A stretch of 38,106 nucleotides of DNA. It comes from a virus. The first letter of the stretch is position 1, and each line of letters begins with the position of its first letter. The translations under genes were made by a program, and so were the position numbers. Under the pieces are notes generated by a model. It had not been told where the DNA came from, searched no databases, and worked only from the letters and a program-made list of their open reading frames with translations. Shown in pieces: positions 14,642 to 22,465 of the stretch. The stretch spans positions 1 to 38,106 of IMG/VR virus record IMGVR_UViG_3300034682_000444. One strand, given 5' to 3'.

Positions 14642-14865
14642 GCCGTCGTCGCCAACACCCCCTTGTGCCCCTGGTGCTGTGGCTTGGCGTGAGCCTGGTA
14701 GCCAGCTTGCTGGCCTTGGTCTACGTGCTGGGCCTGCTGCCCAGCACCAGCCAGCTGGAAAGCACCCACACCGAAGGCATGAAGTACGGCTACGAGCTGT
14801 GCCTGGCCTGGGAAGAAGAGCAGCAGGAAACGAGAACCGTTTTGCTTAAAGGAAATTCGCTATGA
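14638..14865 (+). CDS. Small single-TM early protein
   Basis: A 75-residue membrane protein: a basic N-terminus (SRRRQHP), one transmembrane helix (about 9-32, VPLVLWLGVSLVASLLALVYVLGLL), then a hydrophilic outer part with YELCLAWEEEQQETR. Starts within the previous stop (ATGA) and ends within the start of the next gene, so it is in the coupled early operon. Function unknown; early membrane proteins of phages often alter host physiology (compare Mu kil by position), which is only an analogy. Confidence 0.65.
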   Translation: MSRRRQHPLVPLVLWLGVSLVASLLALVYVLGLLPSTSQLESTHTEGMKYGYELCLAWEEEQQETRTVLLKGNSL

Positions 14866-15290
14866 GCAACACCCTAGGCAGTGAAAACCTGCAGCTCCTG
14901 CGCCACCTGGCGGTACGGGGTGAGCGCACCGTGCTCCAGCTGATGGAGGTGGTGCGAGAGTCGCGCCCGGCCATCAACATCCGGCTGGCCACCATGGAGT
15001 CGCTGGGTTGGCTGCAAAAGTCGGTCAACCAGCACAACACACGCATCTGGCGCGTGAACCCAGCTGCCTACGCCAAGCTGGCATCGGTGGGTATCTATGC
15101 CACACCGCCTGCGCCCAAGTACTTCCGTGTGCGCACCAAAGCCCAGCCCAAGCCTGCGGGGCCGGTCGTGCAACCCCGCCGTTTCAACGTCTACGAGGCG
15201 CCCGTCTGGAAGGGCTTGGGACCGTCTGCACCTGTACGCGCAGGCTCCATGGATTTCAAAGCATGCCCATCACGTGGCTTCAGCTGCTAA
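14862..15290 (+). CDS. Winged-helix early protein
   Basis: A 142-residue protein with an N-terminal winged-helix domain: LLRHLAVRGERTVLQLMEVVRESRPAINIRLATMESLGWLQ (key parts: RTVLQLMEVV, RPAINIRLATME), wing NTRIWRVNPAAY. The C-terminal 60 residues are Pro/Arg-rich with no clear fold. The domain resembles MarR/ArsR-type units of phage early genes. Its start overlaps the previous stop. Role unknown; DNA binding is likely. Confidence 0.68.
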   Translation: MSNTLGSENLQLLRHLAVRGERTVLQLMEVVRESRPAINIRLATMESLGWLQKSVNQHNTRIWRVNPAAYAKLASVGIYATPPAPKYFRVRTKAQPKPAGPVVQPRRFNVYEAPVWKGLGPSAPVRAGSMDFKACPSRGFSC

Positions 15291-15300
15291 GGAGCCGGAC

Positions 15301-15585
15301 ATGGACCTGAACAACCGTATCCCTGTTGACCTCGACGAGTTTTCTGCCATGGCAGATCAGCCGGCCCACGAATTCTTGGCCGTGATGAATGGTCGCCAAT
15401 TGCACAGCGGGGTTCTGTTGGCTGCGCTGCTTGATGTGCACCAGACCGTTGTCCATCGGCTTAGCGATGAGGGGCAGCAGTCCGCTGCCACAGCCCTCCA
15501 GAGCTATTGCAACGCCTTGACGGAGCACTGCGCATTCACCGCCGATATCAACACCGCATCCGCACATACCCACCCTTTGCACTGA
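15301..15585 (+). CDS. Hypothetical early protein (94 residues)
   Basis: Starts at 15301 with AAGGAG five bases upstream. It is mostly helical (LDEFSAMADQPAHEFLAVMNG, LLAALLDVHQTVVHRLSDEGQQSAATALQSYC). No motif recognised. The gene is in line with its neighbours (10 bases after the previous stop, 14 before the next start), so it is probably real. Function unknown. Confidence 0.6.
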   Translation: MDLNNRIPVDLDEFSAMADQPAHEFLAVMNGRQLHSGVLLAALLDVHQTVVHRLSDEGQQSAATALQSYCNALTEHCAFTADINTASAHTHPLH

Positions 15586-15599
15586 AAGGAACACACCAA

Positions 15600-16229
15600 A
15601 TGGCGCAACAAAATATTCCAGAAACTATCCCCGAGGGCTACATGAAGAATGCCCAAGGGCATCTGGTGCCTCGTGAAAATGTCCGCGAGCAGGATCTGCT
15701 GCGCGACCAGGTGGTACGCACTCTGGTAGCGCAAGCGCTGGAGGCCAACCAAAAACTGGTCGACTTCAAGAAGAAAGCCCTGGATGACATCACCGACCTG
15801 ATCAAGATTTCAGGCGAACGCTATGGCATCACCCTGGGCGGCGAGAAGGGCAACATCTCTATCAGCTCCTACGACGGCAAATACAAGGTAATGCGTTCGG
15901 TTGCCGACTTGATTCAGTTCACTGAGGAACTGGAAGCGGCCAAGGCGCTGGTCTTTGCATGCATCAATCGCTGGTCCGAGGGGGTGAATCCCTTCATCAA
16001 GACTTTGGTGATGCGAGCCTTTGCACCAGGTAGCAATGGCCAGCTCAAGACCACCGCCGTGCTGGACCTGCTGCGTGTTGAGTTTGACGATGCCGAGTGG
16101 ACGGAGGCCATGCGCGCGCTCAAGGACAGCATTGCCGCCAGCGGTACAGCGATCTATGTGCGCGTGTACGAGCGTATTGGCAGCTCCGAGAAGTACAAGG
16201 CGATTCCTTTGGACTTGGCCGCCGTATGA
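15600..16229 (+). CDS. DUF3164 family protein
   Basis: A 209-residue DUF3164 protein, standard in the early operons of Mu-like phages. Family marks: PEGYMKNAQGHLVPRENV near the N-terminus, a helical LVDFKKKALDDITDLIKISGERYG, then GGEKGNISISSYDGKYKVMRSVAD and a C-terminal MRALKDSIAASGTAIYVRVYER. AAAGGA precedes the ATG at 15600. Function unknown; the conserved place between B and gemA suggests a part in replication or its control. Confidence 0.88.
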   Translation: MAQQNIPETIPEGYMKNAQGHLVPRENVREQDLLRDQVVRTLVAQALEANQKLVDFKKKALDDITDLIKISGERYGITLGGEKGNISISSYDGKYKVMRSVADLIQFTEELEAAKALVFACINRWSEGVNPFIKTLVMRAFAPGSNGQLKTTAVLDLLRVEFDDAEWTEAMRALKDSIAASGTAIYVRVYERIGSSEKYKAIPLDLAAV

Positions 16230-16474
16230 GCAGCGTAGCCCAACCCCGCCCCGCCCAGCTCCAGGTCAACACGGCTGGGGCCTGGAAGACCGTGGTCCGC
16301 TTCGATGCAGGCAATGACCTGGTCGCAACCCAGATTCAGGAATCTGCCCAGGTACTGCATGAGGCTGACCCGAGCACTTACTGGCGCATCGCCACGAACG
16401 AGCGCTCTCCGGACGTGCTGCGCCACATGGGCAAGAACACCCATGGTCTCTGGATAGATCGCAAGGAGGCTTGA
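16226..16474 (+). CDS. Hypothetical early protein (82 residues)
   Basis: The ATG at 16226 overlaps the DUF3164 stop as ATGA. The protein has a VNTAGAWKTVVRFDAG strand region, then EVLHEADPSTYWRIATNE-like helical parts (seen as VLHEADPSTYWRIATNER) and a short basic end. It looks like a small alpha/beta fold seen in phage early regions; I cannot name the family. Confidence 0.65.
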   Translation: MSSVAQPRPAQLQVNTAGAWKTVVRFDAGNDLVATQIQESAQVLHEADPSTYWRIATNERSPDVLRHMGKNTHGLWIDRKEA

Positions 16475-16475
16475 C

Positions 16476-16919
16476 GTGAACATCTTCAACCGCCCTGTGA
16501 AATGCACCCGCTGTCGCAACCAGCACAGCGAATCAGAGCGCATTCCCAAGCGCAACAAGAAGTTTGCAGACCTTGTTGTAAACGATTCAACCTGCCCCCG
16601 CTGCGGTGGCAAGAGCTACTACGACTGCACGCCACAAGTGGCGTGGTGCTGGGCATCCGGCCTGATTGAGATAGGCGAATCCATGCCCAGCACCGGCACA
16701 CCGTTGGAAATCGCACGTGGGCCCAAGTACTCGCTGGAAGGACAGTTGTCCGTGTTTGCGCGCCACGGCATGGGTGATAGCCACGGGAAGCTGCTGGTGC
16801 CTGGCGTCCCAGAAGTTGACAACCAGCGCGCCGCTGTCCGGGCGTTGGAGCAATGGCTGGACTGGATCAACAAACGCCGCCCCCGTGATGGAGTGGTCTT
16901 CTCGAAAGGCAGTAAATGA
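16476..16919 (+). CDS. Zinc-ribbon early protein
   Basis: A 147-residue protein that starts at a GTG (16476) with AAGGAGG six bases before. The N-terminal part is a zinc ribbon: VKCTRCRNQHSESER, then CPRCGGKSYYDC, with four well-placed Cys pairs. A second domain (about 68-147) begins ESMPSTGTPLEIARGPKYSLEGQLSVFAR and looks like a small alpha/beta fold. Nucleic-acid binding is likely from the ribbon. Its stop overlaps the next start. Confidence 0.68.
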   Translation: MNIFNRPVKCTRCRNQHSESERIPKRNKKFADLVVNDSTCPRCGGKSYYDCTPQVAWCWASGLIEIGESMPSTGTPLEIARGPKYSLEGQLSVFARHGMGDSHGKLLVPGVPEVDNQRAAVRALEQWLDWINKRRPRDGVVFSKGSK

Positions 16920-17308
16920 GCAACATCAAAACCTACACCGCCAAAGCCACGTGGTTTAGCGACGCTGAAGTCACGCTACAGGTCGATCACGACCGTTTAA
17001 CCCCCGAGGTGGCAAAGGAGATCAATGGCTTCTGGTCCAACTCGGACAGTCGCTTAGCCGCCGAAGACGAGAACGTGGTGCGCACTGTTATTCGCATGTT
17101 TGGCGCGCGTGCTATTGCTCTGGCCATGCAAGAAGGTGGATGGGAATTTTCCAACCAACCACACGCTGCTGGGCTCCGCACAGCACAGGACGTTATTGAT
17201 AGCTTTGGCGAGGGCTGGCCCAAGGCAGAAGAGCTGGGCATCTCTGTCACTGATGCTTCCGTGGATTACGTTGGCTTTGATGACGTGGAGCTGGAGGCGG
17301 CCGAATGA
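16916..17308 (+). CDS. DUF2528-like protein
   Basis: A 130-residue protein that resembles the DUF2528 family of phages: VTLQVDHDRLTPEVAKEINGFWS (key part LTPEVAKEINGFWS), RTVIRMFGARAIALAMQEGG, and SFGEGWPKAEELGI. The ATG overlaps the previous stop (ATGA), and its own stop overlaps the RdgC start. No function known. Family call by memory of the pattern. Confidence 0.65.
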   Translation: MSNIKTYTAKATWFSDAEVTLQVDHDRLTPEVAKEINGFWSNSDSRLAAEDENVVRTVIRMFGARAIALAMQEGGWEFSNQPHAAGLRTAQDVIDSFGEGWPKAEELGISVTDASVDYVGFDDVELEAAE

Positions 17309-18279
17309 TCAAGAACGCCATCATTTACCGGATCGCAGCTCAATCGACCTGTGACCTGCAGGCACTGGAAGCGGCGCTGCAGAAGGCGCCATTCCAGCCC
17401 TGTGGTGCCACACAGGAGCAGTCGTCGGGCTGGGTGCCGCCACGCGGCGAGGCCCACGGCCTGCTGGCCGAAAGCGTGGGCGGACAGTGGATCCTGCGCT
17501 TCATGAGCGAATCCAAGATGCTGCCGGCCAGCGTGCTGAACCGCAAGGTGCAGGAAAAGGCCGATGCCATCGAGCTGGAGTTTGGCCGCAAGCCGGGCAA
17601 GAAGGAAAAGCGCGACCTCAAGGACGAGGCCAAGCTGGACCTGCTGCCCATGGCCTTCACCAAGCAGTCCAGCATGTGGGTGTGGATCGACCCCCAGGCC
17701 CAGTTGCTGGTGCTGGACACCGGTGCCCAGGGCAAGGCCGACGAGGTGGTGAGCCTGCTGGTGGAAAGCCTGCAGGGCTTTGGCGTGGCCCTGGTGGACA
17801 CCCAGACCAGCGCCCAGGCGGCGATGGCGCATTGGCTGCTGACGCAGGAAGCGCCGGCGGGCTTTTCCATCGACCGCGAATGCGAGCTCAAGGCCGCCGA
17901 CGAATCCAAGGCCGTGGTGAAGTACGGCCGCCACCCGCTGGACATTGATGAAGTGAAGCAGCACGTGGAACACGGCAAGCTGCCCACCAAGCTGGCCATG
18001 ACCTGGGACGAGCGCGTCAGCTTTGTGCTGACCGATGCCCTGCAGGTCAAGAAGATCGCGCTGCTGGATGCCGTGCTGGACCAGGCCGGCGACGAGGGTG
18101 GCTTTGACACCGATGTGGCCATAACCACTGGTGAGCTTGCCAAGCTCATTCCTGACCTGGTTAAAGCCCTGGGCGGTGAAGGTCGCAAGCAAATCGGGCA
18201 GCAGGCAGCCTCCAAAGCCAAGGTTACAGGCCCTGCTAACGCGCCAGCCGACACGGCGCCTGCAGCGGCTCCTTTCTGA
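17305..18279 (+). CDS. rdgC: RdgC, recombination-associated protein
   Basis: A 324-residue RdgC, a ring-forming DNA-binding protein that limits RecA-mediated strand exchange and binds DNA non-specifically. Family marks: IKNAIIYRI at the N-terminus, GWVPP near residue 43, KKEKRDLKDEAKLDLLPMAF (key part KRDLKDE), WIDPQAQLLVLDT, and HGKLPTKLAMTWDERVSFVLTDALQVKKI. E. coli RdgC has 303 residues; here a Pro/Ala-rich C-terminal tail is added. The first 265 or so codons are very GC-rich and host-like, with a visible drop after about 18110, which suggests capture of a host gene. It lies between DUF2528 and GemA, where Mu carries Gam. Confidence 0.92.
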   Translation: MIKNAIIYRIAAQSTCDLQALEAALQKAPFQPCGATQEQSSGWVPPRGEAHGLLAESVGGQWILRFMSESKMLPASVLNRKVQEKADAIELEFGRKPGKKEKRDLKDEAKLDLLPMAFTKQSSMWVWIDPQAQLLVLDTGAQGKADEVVSLLVESLQGFGVALVDTQTSAQAAMAHWLLTQEAPAGFSIDRECELKAADESKAVVKYGRHPLDIDEVKQHVEHGKLPTKLAMTWDERVSFVLTDALQVKKIALLDAVLDQAGDEGGFDTDVAITTGELAKLIPDLVKALGGEGRKQIGQQAASKAKVTGPANAPADTAPAAAPF

Positions 18280-18294
18280 TTGGGGAATGAGCCA

Positions 18295-18774
18295 ATGACT
18301 TTCAATGCCTCAATGAACGATTTGGACGGGGGTGCGTGCGCTGCAGTGGTGGTTGGCAGTACCAGCGCCAGTGTGACGGTTAAAAACGCGCCAGCGGGCC
18401 TGCAATCTGCACCCGCCGATTTGCTGGCTTTTATCCAGGGGCAGTCAGTCTCGGATGCCTGCCGTGCCCTGGGGGTGGCCAAGGGCACGATCCACCGGTT
18501 GCGTCATGGGTACTGGCCGGAGGATGCGCGCTACATCGAGCAGGCCTGGAGTGCTTACCAAGCACGCACTGGCCGCATCGCCTCCAACTGGTTCTTGCGC
18601 CGTGTACGTGATGGGCTCATCAACCACGCAGGGCAGAGCTGGACAGCCCCAGGGCTGGCAATGCGCAGTGGCCAGCTGCTGGCCGTTGCGCGTGGGAGCA
18701 ATGGCAGCTTGCTGGCGCAAACGCTGGAGCTGCCTGCCGAGCGCCTGCACCTGGCAGTTCACTCGGCACATTGA
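18295..18774 (+). CDS. HTH phage regulatory protein
   Basis: A 159-residue protein. Residues 43-66 (FIQGQSVSDACRALGVAKGTIHRLRHG) form a helix-turn-helix of the kind found in homeodomain-like phage regulators, followed by a helical ARYIEQAWSAYQARTGRIASNWFLRRVRDG (key part WFLRRVRDG). ATG at 18295 with GGGGAA upstream; an in-frame TTG at 18280 is less likely. It lies just before gemA and may act on middle or early transcription. Family unknown. Confidence 0.68.
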   Translation: MTFNASMNDLDGGACAAVVVGSTSASVTVKNAPAGLQSAPADLLAFIQGQSVSDACRALGVAKGTIHRLRHGYWPEDARYIEQAWSAYQARTGRIASNWFLRRVRDGLINHAGQSWTAPGLAMRSGQLLAVARGSNGSLLAQTLELPAERLHLAVHSAH

Positions 18775-18783
18775 GGAAAAGCC

Positions 18784-19215
18784 ATGAACCACATTGCTGC
18801 CATCCATGTCCTGAAGAACCAATTGCAGCTGGCAGAGTCCGATTACCGGGCTTTGCTGTTGCACCTGACCGGCCACAACAGCTGCAAAGACATGCAGCCC
18901 CCCCAGCAGCTTCAGGTGCGTGAGCACATGCAGAAACTAGCAGTGCGCATGGGCCTGCCACAAACCAGCCACCGCCGCCCGCTGACGGCCGAGCAGTTTG
19001 CGCAAGTCAAGCGCAAAGCCAGCCCCAAGGAACGCAAGGTGTGGGCCTTGTGGCACCAGCTTGGCCGCGATGGGTTGGTGGATAACACCAGCGGCCAAGC
19101 CCTGAACGCTTGGGTGCAGAGACAAGTGGGCGTCTCAGCGCTACGCTTCGCCACGCCAGCCCAACTTGATACGTTGATTGAAGCCGCCAAGGGGTGGCTG
19201 GAACGAAAGGTTTGA
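18784..19215 (+). CDS. gemA: GemA regulatory protein (DUF1018, Mu gp16-like)
   Basis: A 143-residue GemA family protein. In Mu, GemA/Mor together alter host DNA and gene expression during lytic growth. Family marks: IAAIHVLKNQLQLAESDYRALLLHLTG (key part LKNQLQLAESDYRALL), then RPLTAEQFAQVKRKASPKERKVWALWHQLGRDGLV, and a C-terminal VGVSALRFATPAQLDTLIEAAKGWLER. AGGAAAAG precedes the ATG. It lies directly before mor, as in Mu and its relatives. Confidence 0.9.
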   Translation: MNHIAAIHVLKNQLQLAESDYRALLLHLTGHNSCKDMQPPQQLQVREHMQKLAVRMGLPQTSHRRPLTAEQFAQVKRKASPKERKVWALWHQLGRDGLVDNTSGQALNAWVQRQVGVSALRFATPAQLDTLIEAAKGWLERKV

Positions 19216-19217
19216 CG

Positions 19218-19631
19218 ATGTTTGAGCGCTTGGATTTGTCGGAGCTGAGCGTGGAGCAAGTCGCTCCCTTGGAGGCGCTGTTTGAATCCAGCTGGTCAGA
19301 CACCTGGCGCGAGCTGGCCATCAGCCACTACATCACTTTGTTGTCTGCACCAGGCTCCGAGACGGTGCCCAAAGGGCAGCTGGCACGTTTGGCGGTAGAG
19401 TTGACCATGGGTATCGCTCAAGATCTGGGTGGAACCCAGCCTTACATCCCAGCTGGTGCAGCAGTGATGACCAGTGCCCGCACCCGCCGCGTCATTGAGC
19501 TGCTGCAGCGAGGACGCTCTTACCGAGAGGTAGGAACTGCGGTGGGCTTGACGCCAAGCCGTGTGCGCAATATTGAGCGTGCCTGGCGGCAAGAGCAACT
19601 CAGCTTGAGCCAAGGCCGCCTGGATCTCTAG
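19218..19631 (+). CDS. mor: Mor-type late/middle transcription activator
   Basis: A 137-residue member of the Mor/C activator family. The N-terminal part holds the dimer domain (ELTMGIAQDLGGTQPYIPAGAAV), and the C-terminus has a helix-turn-helix (RRVIELLQRGRSYREVGTAVGLTPSRVRNIERAWRQEQ; key part YREVGTAVGLTPSRVRNI). In Mu, Mor turns on the C gene and then late genes; here no separate C gene is seen, so one activator may serve both late arms. Starts 2 bases after gemA. A terminator follows 22 bases later. Confidence 0.9.
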   Translation: MFERLDLSELSVEQVAPLEALFESSWSDTWRELAISHYITLLSAPGSETVPKGQLARLAVELTMGIAQDLGGTQPYIPAGAAVMTSARTRRVIELLQRGRSYREVGTAVGLTPSRVRNIERAWRQEQLSLSQGRLDL

Positions 19632-19653
19632 CACTCAGCCGCACACACCACCG

Positions 19654-19684
19654 AGCCCCGAGCCTGACAGCCGGGGCTTTTTTT
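19654..19684 (+). terminator. Intrinsic terminator of the early operon
   Basis: AGCCCCG (19654-19660) pairs with CGGGGCT (19672-19678) across an 11-base loop, followed by seven T (19678-19684). A strong Rho-independent terminator just after mor. It separates the early operon from the late rightward genes, whose promoter must lie between 19685 and the protease gene. Confidence 0.88.
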
Positions 19685-19716
19685 CGCCTAAATCTGTGGT
19701 GCGCGCCATTGAGTAA

Positions 19717-20799
19717 ATGCGTGCATGGGCCGCGACAGTGGCGTCCATGCCCAGCAAAAAGCCCACTACCCCCCCCGCCAAATCGGCCACACCGGCCGCT
19801 TTGCCTGATGGCATCGAAATCTTCCGTGCCGGTCGCCACGTTGACGACAGTGGCACCACGCACAGCTTCACCGAGGCAGACCTGGCTGACATGGCCAGCA
19901 GCTACAACCCCGCGTTGCGCGAAGCGCCGCTGACGGTGGGGCACCCCAAGGACAACCTGCCCGCGTATGGCTGGGTCAAGTCCGTGCAAAGCACAGAAGG
20001 TGTGCTGTCCATCAACCCGCACCAGGTCGAGCCCCAATTTGCCGAGATGGTCAACGCAGGCCGTTTCAAAAAGCGCAGCGCCAGCTTCTATCCCCCAGGC
20101 GCCCCCAACAACCCAACGCCCGGCAAGTGGTACTTGCGCCATGTGGCTTTCTTGGGCGCGCAGCCCCCAGCCGTGGCGGGCCTCAAAGACATCCAGTTTT
20201 CTGAAGACGACGCGGGCGGCGCCGTCTCCTTTTCAGAAATTGCCTCCGCCCCGTCAACCCAACCGAAAGCACTCTCTATGACTGAAGCCGAAATCCAAGC
20301 GCTGCAAGCGCAACTGGACGCAGAAAAGAAAGCCCGTGCCGATGCAGATGCCAAAGCGAAAGCCGCAGAAGACGCAGCAGCGGCTGCCAAGGCCCAGGCA
20401 GCGTCGTTTGCCGAGAAAGCCAAGGCAGACCGCACCGCAGGTTTTGTGAGCTTTGCGGAAACCCAAGTGAAAGCAGGCCGCCTGCTGCCCAAGGACAAGG
20501 ACATGGCCGTGGCCACGATGGAAGCCTTGGCCGATGCGCAGCCTGTGGAATTCAGTGAAGGCAGCACCACCACCAAGGTCACCCCCGCAGCTTGGCTGCA
20601 AAACCTGATTGCCACGTCCAAGCCCCAAGTGAGCTTTGGCGAGTTTGGCGGTGCTTCTACTGCGTCCGCTGAAGGTGCGGCCGCAGGCAAGACCGATGCC
20701 GAAATCGACGCCGCCGCCAAGGCCTACGCCCGTGACAAAGGCGTGAACTACGCCGAGGCCCTCTCGGTTGTCACCGCCTCCTTCTCGACCACTGCTTAA
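19717..20799 (+). CDS. Head maturation protease with scaffold (Mu gpI/Z-like)
   Basis: A 360-residue Mu I-type protease/scaffold. Residues 30-155 carry the protease (GIEIFRAGRHVDDSGTTHSFTEADL; APLTVGHPKDNLPAYGWV with the conserved His in VGHP; SASFYPP with a conserved Ser). From residue 188, MTEAEIQALQAQLDAEKKARADADAKAKAAED is a coiled coil that could be made alone as scaffold from the ATG at 20278, as gpZ is in Mu. The first ATG is at 19717; ATG 19747 is an equal candidate as neither has a good ribosome site. Acts in prohead assembly. Confidence 0.88.
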   Translation: MRAWAATVASMPSKKPTTPPAKSATPAALPDGIEIFRAGRHVDDSGTTHSFTEADLADMASSYNPALREAPLTVGHPKDNLPAYGWVKSVQSTEGVLSINPHQVEPQFAEMVNAGRFKKRSASFYPPGAPNNPTPGKWYLRHVAFLGAQPPAVAGLKDIQFSEDDAGGAVSFSEIASAPSTQPKALSMTEAEIQALQAQLDAEKKARADADAKAKAAEDAAAAAKAQAASFAEKAKADRTAGFVSFAETQVKAGRLLPKDKDMAVATMEALADAQPVEFSEGSTTTKVTPAAWLQNLIATSKPQVSFGEFGGASTASAEGAAAGKTDAEIDAAAKAYARDKGVNYAEALSVVTASFSTTA

Positions 20800-20832
20800 C
20801 CCCTTAGCTGAACGCAGAAAGGACCGCACACC

Positions 20833-21798
20833 ATGTCTATGACACTTGCAGAGATCCGTCTCAAGCAAAACCCCATCTTGTCCAGCTTGCTGCTGGGCAT
20901 GGGCCAAGGCACCTATGTGGCCGAGAAACTCTTTCCCCGTTTGCCTCAAGCCTTGTCCAGTGTGACGTTGGCACAGGCTGGCGATGAACGCCTGCGCCGC
21001 TACAACCTGCGCCGCGCCCCAGGCTCTAACACCAAGCGCGTGAACATCAAGTACGAAGGCAAGACCTACGCGGTCAACCAGTACTCGGTGGATGTGCCCA
21101 TCCCCCGCGAGCTGATCCGCGAGGCCGATGAATCGCGCAAGCTGCAGGTGGGCAACTACCTGGACATCAGCCGCATTGCTATGTCCACGGCCAACGACAT
21201 CTTGCTGCTGGACTACGAAATCGAAGTGGCCACCACGGCCACCACGTCCAGCACCTATGCCACCGGGCACACCCTGGCTTTGGCAGGTGGCACCAAGTGG
21301 TCGGCCGCTACCGGTACACCGGTAACAGACATCCGCGCCGCTTCCGATGTGATCCGCAAAAAGATCGGCAAGCGCCCCAACCAGCTGACGCTCAGTGCTG
21401 ATGCCTTCACTGCCATCTCCACCAATGCCGAAGTCAAAAGCTACCTGCCCAGCACCAACACTGGCCCGGCCAGCATCGAGCAGCTCAAGACCATCTTGAA
21501 CGTGCCCGAGATCGTGGTGGGCGACGCGGTGTGGATTGATGAAAGTGACACCGGCCGTGACGTCTGGGGCAACAACGCCGTGCTGGCCTACGTGCCCAAG
21601 ATCAGCGGCGAAGGCGCCAAGGACATCAGCCTGGCTGAGCCCGCACTGGGTTTCACCAATGTGCTGGAAGGCCACCCCTTCGCGGAGACGCCTTACTACG
21701 AAAACGGCTCCAAGAGCTGGATCTACGGGGCGACCTATGAGCGCCAGGCCAACGTGGCCTACAACACCGCCGGTTTCTTGTTCACCAACCCCAAGTAA
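20833..21798 (+). CDS. Major capsid protein
   Basis: A 321-residue HK97-fold-type major capsid protein. Recognised by a helical N-terminus (LKQNPILSSLLLGMGQGTYVAEKLFP), then the RRAPGSNTKRVNIKYEGKTYAVNQYSVDVPIPRELI segment (E-loop and start of the P domain), a typical DISRIAMSTANDILLLDYEIEVA helix and a C-terminal NVAYNTAGFLFTNP. It follows the protease and carries GAAAGGAC upstream of the ATG. It is directly followed by a hairpin at 21833-21862. It builds the head shell. Confidence 0.92.
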   Translation: MSMTLAEIRLKQNPILSSLLLGMGQGTYVAEKLFPRLPQALSSVTLAQAGDERLRRYNLRRAPGSNTKRVNIKYEGKTYAVNQYSVDVPIPRELIREADESRKLQVGNYLDISRIAMSTANDILLLDYEIEVATTATTSSTYATGHTLALAGGTKWSAATGTPVTDIRAASDVIRKKIGKRPNQLTLSADAFTAISTNAEVKSYLPSTNTGPASIEQLKTILNVPEIVVGDAVWIDESDTGRDVWGNNAVLAYVPKISGEGAKDISLAEPALGFTNVLEGHPFAETPYYENGSKSWIYGATYERQANVAYNTAGFLFTNPK

Positions 21799-21832
21799 GC
21801 CGACCTGACACCTGTAGCAGCGCGTAGTGAGA

Positions 21833-21862
21833 CCCACCGCAGGCCCTGTTGCCTGCGGTGGG
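21833..21862 (+). other. Hairpin just after the capsid gene
   Basis: CCCACCGCAGG (21833-21843) and CCTGCGGTGGG (21852-21862) form a perfect 11-bp stem with an 8-base loop, 34 bases after the capsid stop. No T-run follows, so it is not an ordinary terminator. Its stem is 9/11 identical to the hairpin after the tail tube gene. Confidence 0.85.
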
Positions 21863-21899
21863 GGCGAACTGCAAAGCCTTACATACCAAGGACACAGAC

Positions 21900-22418
21900 A
21901 TGCAAAAAACACGAGGTTCCGGCTTGATAGCCATGGTGGCCACTGCCGTGATGGTGAGTGGTGTGCGCACGATCATTCAGCCTGGGCAAGAGTTGCCCGA
22001 GCTGCCCGAGCACGACGAAAAGGAGCTGGTGGACAGCGGCGCAGCCCTGGACCCTGCGGCACAAGCTGCCAGCGACAAGGCCCGCCAGCAAGAAGAGCAG
22101 TTTGCGCAGCAAACCTTCCAGGAGGCCCGCGAACGTGCCATGGCTCAGCAGGCCTCCATCACGCTACCTACCACCGAGCAATCAACAGCCACCCCCGCTG
22201 CGTCGGCCACGGGTGCAGCCCCGGCTGCTGATGCCCCCGCTGCGTCGGCCACTGGTGCAGCCCCTGCTGCTGATGCCACCGCTGCGTCGGCCACGGGTGC
22301 AGCCCCCGCTGCTGATGCCCCCGCTGCGTCGGCCACGGGTGCAGCCCCCGCTGCTGATGCCACCGCAGCGGGCGCGAAGGCCGCAGGCAAGAGCCAAGCC
22401 AAGTCTGGCGGCAAGTAA
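21900..22418 (+). CDS. Repeat-containing Ala/Pro-rich protein after capsid
   Basis: A 172-residue protein beginning MQKTRGSGLIAMV. Residues 1-35 are hydrophobic with some basic ones (GLIAMVATAVMVSGVRT), followed by an acidic helix and then four tandem 14-residue units of type ASATGAAPAADAPA and a Lys-rich tail. AAGGAC is upstream of the ATG at 21900. It lies between capsid and decoration protein. Possibly a head accessory or scaffold with a flexible tail; not recognised. Confidence 0.65.
   Translation: MQKTRGSGLIAMVATAVMVSGVRTIIQPGQELPELPEHDEKELVDSGAALDPAAQAASDKARQQEEQFAQQTFQEARERAMAQQASITLPTTEQSTATPAASATGAAPAADAPAASATGAAPAADATAASATGAAPAADAPAASATGAAPAADATAAGAKAAGKSQAKSGGK
22200..22367 (+). 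repeat. Four 42-bp tandem repeats
   Basis: Units start at 22200, 22242, 22284 and 22326 and are near-identical (GCGTCGGCCACGGGTGCAGC at the start, varying at a few bases). They encode 14-residue ASATGAAPAADA(P/T)A blocks. The repeat number may vary between relatives. Confidence 0.92.
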
Positions 22419-22465
22419 AGCAACCCCATCCGCGCTGATTGACACCGGCGCACAAGGAGCCATCA

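Noticed and set aside
18180-18279. GRKQIGQQAASKAKV in the RdgC tail as a further amyloid-type motif
   Set aside because: Only QIG matches; the G-D-x-A-I frame before it and the later G are missing.
19685-19746. Late rightward promoter after the early terminator
   Set aside because: One must be here, but no -10/-35 or dyad like that at 6618-6634 can be pointed out, so no feature is listed.
21833-21862. Post-capsid hairpin considered as an intrinsic terminator
   Set aside because: No T-run follows, and many late genes downstream need the same transcript.
20254-21912. 552-codon open frame on the minus strand opposite protease and capsid
   Set aside because: Low-complexity His/Gly/Leu/Gln composition, typical of the antisense of GC-rich genes; the plus strand holds clear homologues.
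22200-22367. Tandem repeats considered as a CRISPR array
   Set aside because: Units are contiguous with no spacers and are translated in frame.
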